A stretch of DNA of 7,277 nt from Bacteroidales bacterium GP4 (GTDB lineage Bacteria > Bacteroidota > Bacteroidia > Bacteroidales > Muribaculaceae), in the NCBI GenBank assembly GCA_001701065.1, contig DAAL01000126.1, forward strand, positions 1-7,277. The letters are read 5' to 3'. A program made the translations under genes and the position numbers. Positions 6,902 to 7,277 of the stretch are shown one piece after another (positions within the stretch are counted from its first letter, which is position 1; each line of letters opens with the position of its first letter). Under the pieces are notes generated by a model, which was not told the DNA's origin, made no database searches, and saw only the letters and a program-made list of their open reading frames with translations.

Positions 6902-7277
6902 ATGGAAGTAGTGTATGAGGACAACCACCTGCTGGTTGTGAACAAAGCCCCCGGAGAAATAGTGCAAGGCGACAAAACAGGCGACCGTCCGCTTGTGGAC
7001 GAACTCAAGGAGTGGCTAAAAGAGAAGTACAATAAGCCCGGCAATGTATTCTGCGGTGTCGTGCACCGCCTTGACCGTCCTGTGGGCGGACTTGTGGTAT
7101 TCGCCAAGACCTCCAAGGCACTTGCGCGCATGAACGAGATGTTCCGCAAAGGCGAAGTCGAAAAAACTTATTGGGCTATTACACGCAATTGTCCCCCAAA
7201 AGAGGAGGACACCCTCACCCATTACATCACCACCACCGAGCGCAACAACAAGTCCTACGCGTCGCTTACTGAAAAGA
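6902..7277 (+). CDS. RluA-family RNA pseudouridine synthase, N-terminal part, 3'-truncated
   Basis: The frame runs from ATG 6902 to the window end (125 codons and 1 base) with no stop. Residues 2-20 (VVYEDNHLLVVNKAPGEI) are the opening strand of the RluA catalytic domain. HRLDRPVGGLVVFAKT follows, with the probable catalytic Asp58, and then the EKTYWAI strand (KxYxA-like). These enzymes isomerise uridine to pseudouridine in 23S rRNA or tRNA. There is no N-terminal S4 domain, so it is the short catalytic-only type, and the position it modifies cannot be told. The family usually has HRLDxxTSG; here it reads HRLDRPVGG, with Gly for Ser, a change in the loop after the Asp that should be compared with homologues. 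The start fits, since the domain begins at residue 2. It follows a hairpin by 17 nt with no visible promoter in between. Confidence 0.9.
   Translation, partial: MEVVYEDNHLLVVNKAPGEIVQGDKTGDRPLVDELKEWLKEKYNKPGNVFCGVVHRLDRPVGGLVVFAKTSKALARMNEMFRKGEVEKTYWAITRNCPPKEEDTLTHYITTTERNNKSYASLTEK

Noticed and set aside
1..7277. CRISPR array, insertion sequence, prophage or tRNA/rRNA gene
   Set aside because: No spaced direct repeats, transposase or integrase motifs, terminal inverted repeats or tRNA-like cloverleaf were seen. Nearly all the window is accounted for by housekeeping or envelope genes on one strand.

Overview
The window looks like chromosomal DNA of a Bacteroidota member, most likely order Bacteroidales and possibly a Muribaculaceae-type gut bacterium. 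The genus is inference. The reasons are a PurM of the divergent Bacteroidota type, lipoproteins with relaxed lipoboxes, AT-rich leaders without Shine-Dalgarno sequences, and one promoter matching the Bacteroides consensus (TTG, about 20 bp, TAnnTTTG). All genes lie on the + strand and nothing mobile is visible: no IS, tRNA, rRNA or CRISPR.

Layout. (1) Positions 1-3236 form a probable co-directional unit. It holds the C-terminal part of purM (purine synthesis, cut by the window start), an MltF-like lytic transglycosylase lipoprotein, a DUF3332-type lipoprotein and a small DUF4332 helix-hairpin-helix protein. Gaps are only 21, 39 and 31 nt, with no recognisable internal promoter, and a GC-rich hairpin closes the unit. 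(2) Positions 3253-4929 encode a secreted M23-family metallopeptidase-like protein with C-terminal beta-sandwich domains. It is followed by a perfect 16-bp palindrome and a strong intrinsic terminator. (3) Positions 4995-6818 hold a Bacteroidales-type promoter overlapping that terminator, an A-rich leader and a complete phospho-sugar mutase of the phosphohexomutase superfamily, closed by an A/T-flanked hairpin terminator. (4) Positions 6902-7277 are the N-terminal part of an RluA-family pseudouridine synthase, cut by the window end.

Functionally the window mixes housekeeping metabolism (purM, sugar mutase), RNA modification (RluA) and cell-envelope work. The lytic transglycosylase cuts glycan strands, the M23 protein probably cuts peptide cross-links, and DUF3332 is an envelope lipoprotein of unknown role. 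I do not see a clearly new biological system. The more interesting points are the two hairpins placed 16-17 nt before start codons with no promoter visible in between, the palindrome at 4937-4952, the terminator/promoter overlap, the insertion in the M23 domain, and the uncharacterised DUF3332-DUF4332 pair beside a lytic transglycosylase.
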